Shown: piece after piece, positions 1 through 7,414 of the stretch
How the letters are laid out: every line of letters starts with the position of its first letter
Position numbering within the stretch: position 1 is the first letter of the stretch
NCBI GenBank assembly: GCA_027490145.1
Contig: JAIXYQ010000010.1
Span: forward strand, 367,198 to 431,197
Length of the DNA stretch: 64,000 nucleotides
Reading direction: 5' to 3'
DNA from: Planctomycetaceae bacterium
Lineage (GTDB): Bacteria; Planctomycetota; Phycisphaerae; Phycisphaerales; SM1A02
The notes under the pieces: generated by a model
Seen by the model: the letters and a program-made list of their open reading frames with translations, nothing else
Databases searched by the model: none
Told to the model about the DNA's origin: nothing
Program-made: the position numbers and the translations under genes

Positions 1-837
1 CGAGAAGAAGGGCGCATCGGCCTCGCCGGCGATGGCCTTGGCCAGCATCGTCTTGCCGCAGCCCGGCGGGCCGGAGAGCAGCACGCCGCGGGGGATGCGG
101 CCACCGAGCCGCGCGAACTTCTTGGGGTTCCTGAGGAACTCGACGATCTCGCTGACTTCCTCCTTGGCTTCCTCGATGCCGGCCACGTCCTTGAACGTGA
201 TGCCGGTCGAGTCCTTGGTCTGCAGGCGGTGACGGCTCTTGCCGAAGTTGCCCAGCATGCCGCCGGGGCCGCCGCCGGCCGAGCGCAGGCCGCGCATGAA
301 GAACCAGAAGATGAAGATCAGCACGCCGAGCGAGAGCAGGCTCGGCAGCAGCGCCATGAACCAGGACTGGCCGGTGTTCTCTTCGCTCCAGCCCACGCCT
401 GCGGCGGTCAACTGGTTGCGGATCCAACCGTAGTCATCCGGGAGGATCGTGGAGTAGATGCGCGTGGGCTGCTGGGTGGCAGCGCCGGGCGCCTTGCCAT
501 CGCCCGAGGGAGCGGGGGCGGTCCATGCGGTGGCATTCTCCTTGACCTCGGCGACCACGCGGCCCGTCTCGATGACGATCGAGCCGTCCTTCAGCTTGCC
601 CTGCTTGGCGTATTCGATCAGGGTGGGCAGCGGTTGCTCCTGGCCCTCGGGGCCGCCCGAGAAGAGCACCATGCCCACCAGGACCATGAGGCCAAGCAGC
701 ATGACGAGCGTGAGACCCGGACGGCGCGGCGGGGCGGCGCCACCCGGTCCGCCCGGTCCCTTGCCGCCCGATGGCGGTCCCTTGCCGGGGGACGACTGGT
801 TCTGCTGGGCGTGGATCGGGGGGAGGAGTTCGTTCAT
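1..837 (-). CDS. ftsH: ATP-dependent zinc metalloprotease FtsH, N-terminal part (cut by window edge)
   Basis: Membrane-anchored AAA+ protease that degrades misfolded and regulatory membrane proteins. The 279 visible codons show a proline/glycine-rich start, a first membrane helix near residues 40-60, a periplasmic segment, a second helix near 160-181, then the linker and the start of the AAA domain with Walker A GPPGCGKT near 255-262. The Walker B, SRH and HEXXH parts lie beyond position 1. The ATG at 837 is 5 nt after the lptE stop, so it closes a bamD-lptE-ftsH operon. The long N-terminal extension before the first helix is typical of planctomycete FtsH. Membership is clear; only completeness is limited by the edge. 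Confidence 0.95.
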   Translation of the reverse strand, partial: MNELLPPIHAQQNQSSPGKGPPSGGKGPGGPGGAAPPRRPGLTLVMLLGLMVLVGMVLFSGGPEGQEQPLPTLIEYAKQGKLKDGSIVIETGRVVAEVKENATAWTAPAPSGDGKAPGAATQQPTRIYSTILPDDYGWIRNQLTAAGVGWSEENTGQSWFMALLPSLLSLGVLIFIFWFFMRGLRSAGGGPGGMLGNFGKSRHRLQTKDSTGITFKDVAGIEEAKEEVSEIVEFLRNPKKFARLGGRIPRGVLLSGPPGCGKTMLAKAIAGEADAPFFS

Positions 838-842
838 GGTGA

Positions 843-1352
843 TCACCAGTCGGCCTGCATGCTGTCAACGATCGCCGAGGCCAGTTGTTCGACGACTTGG
901 AACCGAGCCAGGTCAATCGGTTGTTGGATGGGGAGGCTCGCGACGAAGACCGCGGATTCGCGGAAGCCGTTGCGCTGGACGAGCGGCTTCCCGGTGCGCT
1001 GGTCGATCCACTCGTAATCGACGGTCACGTTGAGGGCCATTTCCTCGCTCAGGCCGGTACCGCGGCTCTTGCTGATCTGCTGCAGGTCGACGGTGCGGAT
1101 CGTCGCTCGCAGCACGGTGTCGGCCTTGCCCTCGCTGGCCACGCGGAAGTGCGTGCCGGACTCGATGGCCTTGACCAGCGCGTCGGTCAGCTCCGGCGCC
1201 ACCTTGCGATCGAAGGAGGCGTTCTTGGCGACCGGCACCGCGACCGTGCGCAGGCTCTTGTCGAAGCGCTGGCCGGACTCGTACTTCGGGGCACCGTCGC
1301 ACGCGACCAGGCAGGGGAGCAGGCAGAGCAGGGCTCCAAGGCGCAGGATCAT
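843..1352 (-). CDS. lptE: LptE-like LPS-assembly lipoprotein
   Basis: 169 residues. It begins with a lipoprotein signal ([18 protein letters not shown], lipid-modified Cys18), followed by a compact alpha/beta domain containing the segment [20 protein letters not shown] and a later beta pair ([17 protein letters not shown]), the pattern of LptE/RlpB. LptE plugs the LptD barrel that inserts LPS in the outer membrane. Its ATG overlaps the stop of the upstream bamD-like gene by 4 nt (ATGA), so the two are translationally coupled. LptE sequences diverge strongly, so the call rests on length, lipobox, fold pattern and neighbours. Confidence 0.75.
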   Translation of the reverse strand: MILRLGALLCLLPCLVACDGAPKYESGQRFDKSLRTVAVPVAKNASFDRKVAPELTDALVKAIESGTHFRVASEGKADTVLRATIRTVDLQQISKSRGTGLSEEMALNVTVDYEWIDQRTGKPLVQRNGFRESAVFVASLPIQQPIDLARFQVVEQLASAIVDSMQADW

Positions 1353-2410
1353 GGAGCGGCCTCCTTCGGCGCCTCGCTCGGGGCTGGCGTCATCGGCTTG
1401 GGTTCCAGCGCGGCGCGCATGGCCGTCCGGAGCGCGGCGTAGTCAGGAGCCCCGGCCTTGGCGTGCTCCGGGAGCTTCATCGCCAACTCGGGTGCGATGT
1501 CCAAGGCGTCGAGCGTCGACACGCTTCGGGGGAAACGCGTCACGAGCCGCCGGATGAAGCGCTCGGCACCGACCAGGTCGCCCTGATCGATGTACCAGTG
1601 GGCCTCCGCAAGCAGCTTGCGCGCTTCGCTTTCGTCGATGCGCACGAGCAGCGCCTCGGCACCGATCTTGTTGGCCAGCATGGGGTCGCGGACCTGCAGT
1701 TCGCGCAGCCGGATCTGCGCCTCCACGAGACCCTTGGCACTGTGTTCAGGCCCGCGGAACGACGCGCAGTACGAGTAGATCAGCCGAAGTCGCGCCTTGT
1801 CGACCTGTGGGCTGCGCGGATAGTTCTGCACGAACAGGTCGTACGCCTCGGCGGCCATGTCGAGCTGGCGGGTGTCGAAGTAGTGGTCCGCCAGGCGCAT
1901 GCCGGCCTGCTCCGCGAGCTGGCTGCCGGGCAGTCGCTCTTGGATGCGGATGAGCATCTCGACGGCCTCATCGGTGGCATCGACGATGCGCACGGTGCCG
2001 AAGAACCTTCGCTTCAGTCCGTCGGCGTAGGCGCAGGCGATCGCGTACTCGCGTTGGAGCGCCAGCACGAACACATCGCTCGATGGATAGCGACGCGCGA
2101 CCTCCTCGTAGTCGAAGAGCGCGTCGTACTCGTTGCCACCCTTCCACAAGGCATCGCCCCGGGCGAGCAGGCAGCGGGCCCGAAGGCCGTTGGCTGGAAA
2201 GGACTCGAGCCAGGCATCGGCCAACTTGTGGGCGCGCGCGTACTCGCCACGGGCCAGGGTCTCACGAACGACCTGAAGGCGGCCCTCCGGGCTGCCCGGG
2301 GCGACGCCAGCGGGGGCGACCCACTGGTCGTTGTCGTCAAGGACCTGGGTCTGCGCGAAGCAGGGGACCGCAAGGGCGATGGGGGCGAGGAGCGCCACGA
2401 TGCGCAGCAT
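1349..2410 (-). CDS. BamD/YfiO-like TPR outer-membrane assembly protein
   Basis: 353 residues. An N-terminal export signal (MLRIVALLAPIALAVPCFAQ) precedes tetratricopeptide-like helical pairs (for example EYARAHKLADAWLESFPAN and QLDMAAEAYDLFVQNYPRSP), the build of BamD/YfiO, which links the Bam complex to outer-membrane protein insertion. A canonical lipobox is not visible around Cys17, so it may be a soluble periplasmic TPR protein rather than a lipoprotein. The ATG at 2410 is preferred over further upstream codons because the hydrophobic signal starts there and a TACGAT -10 box lies 6 nt upstream. First gene of the operon with lptE and ftsH. Confidence 0.7.
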   Translation of the reverse strand: MLRIVALLAPIALAVPCFAQTQVLDDNDQWVAPAGVAPGSPEGRLQVVRETLARGEYARAHKLADAWLESFPANGLRARCLLARGDALWKGGNEYDALFDYEEVARRYPSSDVFVLALQREYAIACAYADGLKRRFFGTVRIVDATDEAVEMLIRIQERLPGSQLAEQAGMRLADHYFDTRQLDMAAEAYDLFVQNYPRSPQVDKARLRLIYSYCASFRGPEHSAKGLVEAQIRLRELQVRDPMLANKIGAEALLVRIDESEARKLLAEAHWYIDQGDLVGAERFIRRLVTRFPRSVSTLDALDIAPELAMKLPEHAKAGAPDYAALRTAMRAALEPKPMTPAPSEAPKEAAP

Positions 2411-2416
2411 GGGGGG

Positions 2417-2422
2417 ATCGTA
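2417..2422 (-). promoter_or_regulatory. -10 box TACGAT of the bamD-lptE-ftsH operon
   Basis: TACGAT on the minus strand ends 6 nt before the ATG at 2410, so the transcript would start at or beside the start codon (leaderless). No Shine-Dalgarno fits. Confidence 0.5.
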
Positions 2423-2539
2423 GGGGTTCTCGGCCCACGCCGCCAACGATTCGGGTGCCCGTGACGCGGGCGTGCCGTGCGAGATCGAGCGCCCACACCG
2501 GGTCGGGTTCGTCTTCATATGACGCCCACACCGATGATC

Positions 2540-2545
2540 TATCGT
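2540..2545 (+). promoter_or_regulatory. -10 box TATCGT of the lipid-kinase gene
   Basis: TATCGT ends 6 nt before the ATG at 2552 and supports that start over the in-frame ATG at 2534. Divergent to the bamD-like promoter. Confidence 0.45.
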
Positions 2546-2551
2546 GTCCGG

Positions 2552-3448
2552 ATGCGTCGAATCCTGGTGATCTTCAACCCGATCTCGGGCGGTGGCAAGG
2601 CCGCCGCGGCGAGCGTGGGCGTCGAACGTGCGCTGGAGTCGGCGGGCTTCGAGGTTCGACGCCTGGCGACTGAGCCCGGGCCGAGCGAGCAGTGGCTGGA
2701 TGAACCCCTGGCAGGCCGCGACGCGCTGGTGGTCATGGGTGGCGATGGCGCCGTGCGCACGGCCGCCATGAGCTCCGCCCGAGTCGGTGTGCCGCTGTGC
2801 AACCTGCCCTTCGGAACCGAAAACCTGTTCGCGCGGCACTTCGGGATGAGCCGAGACCTTGCGGCCTTGACCGATCGCCTTCGGAACGGTTTCGTCCGCC
2901 GCGTTGATCTTGGCTTGGTGAATGGCGAGCCGTTCCTGGCCATGTGCGGCATCGGCCTGGATGCCGAGGTGGTCCATGATCTGGCAGGCGCTCGGACGGG
3001 TGCCATCTCCAAGCTCACCTATGCCAAGCCGATCCTCCGTCAGGTGGTGGCCTGGCGCGCCCCGCGGCTTCGTGTCGAACTCGATGGATCGCCGTGGCCG
3101 TTGCCGGGAACGGGTTTTCTCGTGATCGGCAACTCGCGTCGCTACGCCGCGCACATCGATCCCGCGGCGATGGCGATCGACGATGATGGTCTGCTCGACG
3201 CGTGCTTCTTCCCGTGTTCCTCGGCGATCGGTGCGTCGATATGGGTCATCCGCTGCTGGCTCAGGCAACAATCCCGAGCGCGTCACTTCATCCACTGGCG
3301 TGCGCAATCCATCGTGATCCGGGGCGTCGACGGCCCCGTGCGCTACCAGATGGATGGTGATCGGCCGCGTGCACCACACGATGCTGTGGCGGTGCGCATC
3401 GAGGTCCGCCGTCAGGCGGTGCCGGTGCTCATCGGGTCCGAGAAATGA
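2552..3448 (+). CDS. Diacylglycerol-kinase-family lipid kinase
   Basis: 298 residues of the DAGK catalytic family (YegS/DgkB type), which phosphorylates diacylglycerol or related lipids with ATP at the membrane face. Visible motifs are the N-terminal FNPISGGGK, the nucleotide loop VVMGGDGAVRTAA (the usual GGDGT Thr is Ala), FGTENLFARHFGM and GIGLDAEVV. It could act in phospholipid recycling or, like some family members, on another lipid. The start at 2552 (MRRILVIF) matches the usual family start and the -10 box. Single gene, followed by about 170 nt of non-coding DNA before the sigma factor. Confidence 0.85.
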   Translation: MRRILVIFNPISGGGKAAAASVGVERALESAGFEVRRLATEPGPSEQWLDEPLAGRDALVVMGGDGAVRTAAMSSARVGVPLCNLPFGTENLFARHFGMSRDLAALTDRLRNGFVRRVDLGLVNGEPFLAMCGIGLDAEVVHDLAGARTGAISKLTYAKPILRQVVAWRAPRLRVELDGSPWPLPGTGFLVIGNSRRYAAHIDPAAMAIDDDGLLDACFFPCSSAIGASIWVIRCWLRQQSRARHFIHWRAQSIVIRGVDGPVRYQMDGDRPRAPHDAVAVRIEVRRQAVPVLIGSEK

Positions 3449-3475
3449 AATTGGCACAAAGGTCGGTCGGTGGCC

Positions 3476-3505
3476 TTGCACCGTCCGGAAACCATCTGCT
3501 ATGTT
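3476..3505 (+). promoter_or_regulatory. Sigma-70-type promoter of the sigma-factor gene
   Basis: TTGCAC (3476-3481), 18-nt spacer, TATGTT (3500-3505) with an extended -10 TGC in front. It lies about 114 nt upstream of the start at 3619, giving a conventional 5' leader. Confidence 0.4.
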
Positions 3506-3603
3506 CCCGCTGCCGACGAGGAGCCATGGATGGCACCGAGCTCGGCCGACGCGGCACGGATGTCTCGTCGTGAAACTGGTCTGGGCCGCAAGGCCCCTTG
3601 GTC

Positions 3604-3609
3604 AAGGAG
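3604..3609 (+). promoter_or_regulatory. Shine-Dalgarno AAGGAG deciding the sigma-factor start
   Basis: AAGGAG lies 9 nt before the ATG at 3619. It rules out the in-frame TTG at 3598 as the start. Confidence 0.6.
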
Positions 3610-3618
3610 CGACCACGC

Positions 3619-4590
3619 ATGTCCAGAGCGAATGCTCGTGCATTGAAGGAAGGGTCTGCCAAGGGCGTTGCCCGAGGCAGCGGTGTACCACCCAAGCGCA
3701 TCGGTCGATCATCGACCGCACTCCGGCTCCGATCCGCCGAGGCGCTGGCATCACCCGAGACGGACGATCTGGTCGAGATGACCGCGGCCGCCATCGAGGC
3801 GCCCGCTGCGCCTTCGCCGATCGACGCGACCTGGCAGGCGTTCAAGACGCTGCAGGCCAGTGGCGATAACCCTGTCGAACTTGAGCGCCTGCGCAATGTG
3901 CTCATCGAGAACTACCTCCACATCGTGAAGTTCAATGCCGAGCGGCTTCGCATGAAGCTGCCGAGCGAGGTCGATGTGGATGACCTCAACTCCGCCGGCC
4001 TGTTCGGGCTCATGGATGCCATCAAGAGTTTCGAGCCCAGCCGCGGCGTGAAGTTCGAGACCTTCTGCGCCCAGCGTGTGAAGGGGGCGATCTACGACGA
4101 GCTGCGCAGCATGGACTGGGTTCCGCGCCTCGTCCGCAGCCGCACCGCCAAGATCGAGCGCATCCGCAAGGACCTGCAGGGGCGCCTTGGTCGCAAGCCC
4201 ACCGACGAGGAAGTGCTCGCCGAGAGCGGCCTCACGCGCGAGGACTTCGACAAGGTCGTCAAGGATTCACGCCCGGTCGGCACGGTCAGCCTGAACCGCA
4301 AGTGGTTCGAGACCGACTCGAGCCGCGACGTGCGCGAGATCGACGTCATCGAGGACAACCGCCAAGCCGATCCGTTGCAGTCGGTCGGCAAGGCTGACCT
4401 CAAGGTGCTCCTGACCAAGGGCCTGTCGCGCGCCGAGCGCCTCATCGTGGTCCTCTACTACTACGAGGAGATGACCATGAAGGAAATCGGCATGACGCTC
4501 GACCTCTCCGAGAGCCGCGTCAGCCAGATGCACTCGAGCATCCTCGCGCGCATGAAGGCGCAGATGCAGCACCGCATGAAGGAACTCTGA
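3619..4590 (+). CDS. FliA/WhiG-type (group 3) RNA polymerase sigma factor
   Basis: 323 residues. Directs RNA polymerase to a special promoter set. Region 2 is visible as VDVDDLNSAGLFGLMDAIKSF and FETFCAQRVKGAIYDELRSM, the following DWVPRLVRSRTAKIE is the FliA/WhiG hallmark, region 3 is GRLGRKPTDEEVLAESGL, and region 4 is YYYEEMTMKEIGMTLDLSES. An unusual low-complexity extension of about 80 residues precedes region 2. FliA controls flagella and WhiG controls development; no flagellar gene is in this window. A good Shine-Dalgarno fixes the start, and a strong hairpin separates it from the GTPase operon downstream. Confidence 0.92.
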   Translation: MSRANARALKEGSAKGVARGSGVPPKRIGRSSTALRLRSAEALASPETDDLVEMTAAAIEAPAAPSPIDATWQAFKTLQASGDNPVELERLRNVLIENYLHIVKFNAERLRMKLPSEVDVDDLNSAGLFGLMDAIKSFEPSRGVKFETFCAQRVKGAIYDELRSMDWVPRLVRSRTAKIERIRKDLQGRLGRKPTDEEVLAESGLTREDFDKVVKDSRPVGTVSLNRKWFETDSSRDVREIDVIEDNRQADPLQSVGKADLKVLLTKGLSRAERLIVVLYYYEEMTMKEIGMTLDLSESRVSQMHSSILARMKAQMQHRMKEL

Positions 4591-4681
4591 CGTACTTCCC
4601 GGCGGGTCCGGCAATGCCGGGCCCGGCCGGGTCACGACCCTCGGCCGGCCTGATCCCCCGCGCCGACAGCCACCGTTCCAC

Positions 4682-4710
4682 GCCGCCTCCCGAGCTCCAC
4701 GGGAGGCGGC
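4682..4710 (+). terminator. Strong hairpin after the sigma-factor gene
   Basis: Perfect 11-bp stem GCCGCCTCCCG / CGGGAGGCGGC with a 7-nt loop (AGCTCCA), followed by the weakly T-rich TGTGTTGGT. It lies about 90 nt after the stop at 4590 and insulates the next operon. Confidence 0.65.
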
Positions 4711-4750
4711 TGTGTTGGTGGGTGCGGGGAGGATCCAATCCGAGGATGCA

Positions 4751-4767
4751 GGTTGACAATGTCAACC
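4751..4767 (+). promoter_or_regulatory. Operator-like perfect palindrome over the -35 box
   Basis: GGTTGAC-AAT-GTCAACC, 7-bp arms with a 3-nt centre. It contains the -35 hexamer of the GTPase operon promoter, so a bound dimeric repressor would block polymerase. Which regulator family binds it is not known. Confidence 0.5.
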
Positions 4768-4781
4768 AAGCCTGCAAGAAT
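4753..4781 (+). promoter_or_regulatory. Promoter of the GTPase / GAP1-like / channel operon
   Basis: Consensus TTGACA (4753-4758), 17-nt spacer, AAGAAT (4776-4781) with an extended -10 TGC. The predicted start of transcription is only 2-4 nt before the ATG at 4791, making the mRNA nearly leaderless. Confidence 0.6.
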
Positions 4782-4790
4782 GGACTGATC

Positions 4791-5954
4791 ATGCCCGACG
4801 ACAGTGACGGCACGGCATCGGGGATCGAATTCGGTGAGACGATCGCCGATGAGGCCATGCCGCCGTCGGCGTTGGCCGAGACGGAGATCGCCGAGCTGGT
4901 CGGGACGCCTCGGGCGGCTCGCTCGGGTCGAGCCAAGCCGGAGCCGCTCCGGTGCTTCCCCGCGTCGAGTGCTCGTCGTGACATCGTGCTGATGCTCGGT
5001 GGCGCGGGTGCCGGGAAGACGGTGTTCGCATCGCGGCTGTACGAAGCACTCTGGTCCGGCGTTCGGCTCCTCAAGGGGCGCGTGGATGGTGCGGCGGGAC
5101 CGATCAGTGGTGAGCGCGCGGTGCGCACGATCACAGGCAAGGCCCGCGACATCAAGGTGCATCATGACGTGCTCCGCATCGCGGGCGAACTCGCTGCGGG
5201 GAAGTGGCCAGCCAGCAACGTGGGGCTCTCGCATCTTGAACTCGAGGTGACCTTGGACGGGGTCACGGAACTCGTGTCGCTCGTGGACTACCCGGGCGGA
5301 GAGCTCGACCGGGCGATCAACTGGCAGGGGAGCGACCCGCTCTCGGCTGAGTTGGTGTGGTTGGCCCAGAACGCTTCTGCAGTGATCGTCTTCATCGATC
5401 CGGAATGCGTGTCCGTCGGCGGGACCCGATGGGACGAGGATCTCGCCGCAATCACCCACGCGGTGACCATGGCACGCAGGGGGGCGGGCCGCGAGGACAT
5501 CCCGGTCTCGGTGGTGGTCACCAAGGTGGATCGACACAACGAGTTCGTCCAGGCCAACGGAGGCGTGAAGGGTGTCCTTGCCCATCGCGCCAGGGTGCTG
5601 TCGGATGTGGTGCAGCCAGCCACCTACTGGCCGATGTCGGCCATCAGTGCGGTGGCCACCGTCGGCGGTTGGATGAAACCCAAGCGAAAGCGCCCTCCCA
5701 TGCATGTGGTCGAGCCGTTCGTCTACTGCTTGGCCATGCTTGAACGTCAACGCGAATTGCGCAAGCGCTTCGCCGTGGCCGAAGCGTCGTTGCGTGACAT
5801 CGAGCCATTCGTCCAGGCGGCGCGGCAGGCAGCCGTGCTCGAGGCGCAGGCGCTGGAGCGCCGGCTGCCGCAGTTCTACCGGGCGTGCATCATGCTGGTC
5901 GGCGCCATGCTGCTGATGGTCCTGTCGATGACCGTGCTGGGGCCTCGATCATGA
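4791..5954 (+). CDS. P-loop GTPase with C-terminal membrane anchor (double-GTPase-like, copy 1)
   Basis: 387 residues. GTPase motifs are visible in order: Walker A GGAGAGKT (70-77) followed by FASRLYEALWSG, a G3-like VDYPGG where switch II is expected, and G4 TKVD. A short coiled region ends in a hydrophobic helix (ACIMLVGAMLLMVLSMTVLG) at the C terminus, which should tether the GTPase to the inner membrane. It is paralogous to the gene at 6271, sharing the SRLYEALW / TRLYEALW and VVEPFVYCL / VVEPLVFCL segments. The pair resembles the so-called double-GTPase families of NTP-dependent conflict systems. The start is ATG 4791, chosen because the promoter sits immediately upstream. Its stop overlaps the next ATG (ATGA). 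Confidence 0.75.
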   Translation: MPDDSDGTASGIEFGETIADEAMPPSALAETEIAELVGTPRAARSGRAKPEPLRCFPASSARRDIVLMLGGAGAGKTVFASRLYEALWSGVRLLKGRVDGAAGPISGERAVRTITGKARDIKVHHDVLRIAGELAAGKWPASNVGLSHLELEVTLDGVTELVSLVDYPGGELDRAINWQGSDPLSAELVWLAQNASAVIVFIDPECVSVGGTRWDEDLAAITHAVTMARRGAGREDIPVSVVVTKVDRHNEFVQANGGVKGVLAHRARVLSDVVQPATYWPMSAISAVATVGGWMKPKRKRPPMHVVEPFVYCLAMLERQRELRKRFAVAEASLRDIEPFVQAARQAAVLEAQALERRLPQFYRACIMLVGAMLLMVLSMTVLGPRS

Positions 5955-6208
5955 AGGGCGATGACGGGGTGCCACCCATGCATGGCCGTGATCGGGATGA
6001 CACCGAGGTCCGGAACTGGATGATGCCGCTCGGGCAGCAGGAGTTCCGGGTCCCCGACGCGGGTCGCGTGCGGCTGCCGGAGGATGCGCCCGAGTGGTCC
6101 GGTCGACTCTTCGTCCTGACGCGTTGGTTTCGCCGCATCGCCACGGTGCTGACGGTGCTCGCTGCCGTCATCCTGGCGGTGCGATGGGGCATGGTGCTGC
6201 TGCGCTGA
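5951..6208 (+). CDS. Small single-pass membrane protein of the GTPase operon
   Basis: 85 residues, not recognised. A polar N-terminal half (contains MMPLGQQEFRVPDAGRVRLP) is followed by one membrane helix near the C terminus (IATVLTVLAAVILAVRWGMV). It starts inside the stop codon of the first GTPase (ATGA overlap) and lies between the two paralogous GTPases, so it probably accompanies or anchors them. Confidence 0.6.
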   Translation: MKGDDGVPPMHGRDRDDTEVRNWMMPLGQQEFRVPDAGRVRLPEDAPEWSGRLFVLTRWFRRIATVLTVLAAVILAVRWGMVLLR

Positions 6209-6270
6209 TCGACGCACCCCGCGAGTATGCTGTCCCGAGCGCCCCGTAGGCGCGGAAGGGGCGCCGCGTG

Positions 6271-7413
6271 ATGGGCTCGAAGCCACATCCCGAAGGTCAC
6301 GAGCGGGATGACGACACGTTGTCGGAGCATGAACTGGATGCAGCCTTCGACGACCTCGCGCTCGATGGCGCATCAGCCGCGGGCGTGGCACCCATGAGCG
6401 TGCCCGCAGGGGCGAGTGGCCTGTTCCAGCCCGGTGGCGTGCGGGACCGGATCGTCGTGCTCGGTCGCCGGGGATCGGGCAAGACCGTCTTCATCACGCG
6501 CTTGTACGAAGCCCTCTGGCAGGGATGCCGGTTGGTCAATGGCCGATTCGTCCCCGAGCGCCAGGCCCAGGCCGGCGATGCCGTGCGCACGCTGAGCGCT
6601 CGGGCGCGCGAGGGGCGCCTTCATTCTGAACTCCGTCGCATGGCCATGGACCTGGATGCAGGGAAGTGGCCGGTGTCCACGCAGAGCAGCACGCTGATCG
6701 AGATCGACATCACGCTCGATGGCCGGACGAAACTGCTCTCCGCCATGGATTACCCCGGCGAAGTCTTCCGCACCGCCTTCGCGCTCGGGGCCCAGGATGC
6801 AGCGAGCCAGGAACTGCGCGATGCCGTCGATCGCGCGGCGGCGCTGCTGCTGCTGGTCGATCCTGCCGTCGCCCTCAAGCCCGGCATTGAGCGTGAGGAG
6901 GATGCGTTCGGCCTGGTCGCTGCCGTCGAGCGGTTGCGATCCATGCCCAACGGCGACGACGTGCCCGTGGTCGTCGTCCTCACCAAGTGTGATGTCCACG
7001 TACCGCTCCTACGGGCCGAGGGCGGTCCACGTGCGCTCGCCGAGCGCCTATACCCGCAGATCTTCCGGCAGCTCGGCGGCACCCGGACCGTGGCGTTCGC
7101 GAGCAGCGCCACCAGCGTCGTGCGCTCGCCGCGCGGAGCGGTCATCCCGCGCAAGCGTCGAGCGCCGCGGGACGTGGTCGAACCGCTGGTCTTCTGCCTG
7201 GATTGGCTCGAGCGAGTCGAGGAGCAGGAGTCGCTCGAGTGCTCGCAACTGGAGGCCAGTCTCCGACGCGCCGAACAACTGCGCGAGGAGCAGGCCGAGG
7301 ACGAGCGCGAGGAGCGCGAGGCCCGGGTCGGCTTGGTGACCTTCTGGATCGGGGTGAGCGCGCTGCTGGTCGGTGTCACGGTGGCCACGTTCTGGTGGAT
7401 GGGCAAGCTCTGA
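6271..7413 (+). CDS. P-loop GTPase with C-terminal membrane anchor (double-GTPase-like, copy 2)
   Basis: 380 residues. Walker A is GRRGSGKT (65-72), the switch II-like site is MDYPGE, and G4 is TKCD. A glutamate/arginine-rich coiled coil (about 310-350) leads to a C-terminal membrane helix (GVSALLVGVTVATFWWMGKL). The acidic N-terminal 55 residues look disordered. It is a divergent paralogue of the GTPase at 4791; two such GTPases in one operon suggest a heterodimeric switch. The start is taken as ATG 6271; an in-frame GTG directly precedes it at 6268, and AAGG about 10 nt upstream could serve as ribosome site. Confidence 0.75.
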   Translation: MGSKPHPEGHERDDDTLSEHELDAAFDDLALDGASAAGVAPMSVPAGASGLFQPGGVRDRIVVLGRRGSGKTVFITRLYEALWQGCRLVNGRFVPERQAQAGDAVRTLSARAREGRLHSELRRMAMDLDAGKWPVSTQSSTLIEIDITLDGRTKLLSAMDYPGEVFRTAFALGAQDAASQELRDAVDRAAALLLLVDPAVALKPGIEREEDAFGLVAAVERLRSMPNGDDVPVVVVLTKCDVHVPLLRAEGGPRALAERLYPQIFRQLGGTRTVAFASSATSVVRSPRGAVIPRKRRAPRDVVEPLVFCLDWLERVEEQESLECSQLEASLRRAEQLREEQAEDEREEREARVGLVTFWIGVSALLVGVTVATFWWMGKL

Positions 7414-7414
7414 C

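Noticed and set aside
3451..3482. Possible sigma-54 promoter (TGGCAC ... TTGCA)
   Set aside because: The spacing between the two elements is 18-19 nt; sigma-54 needs about 4-5 nt. A sigma-70-type promoter at the same place fits better.
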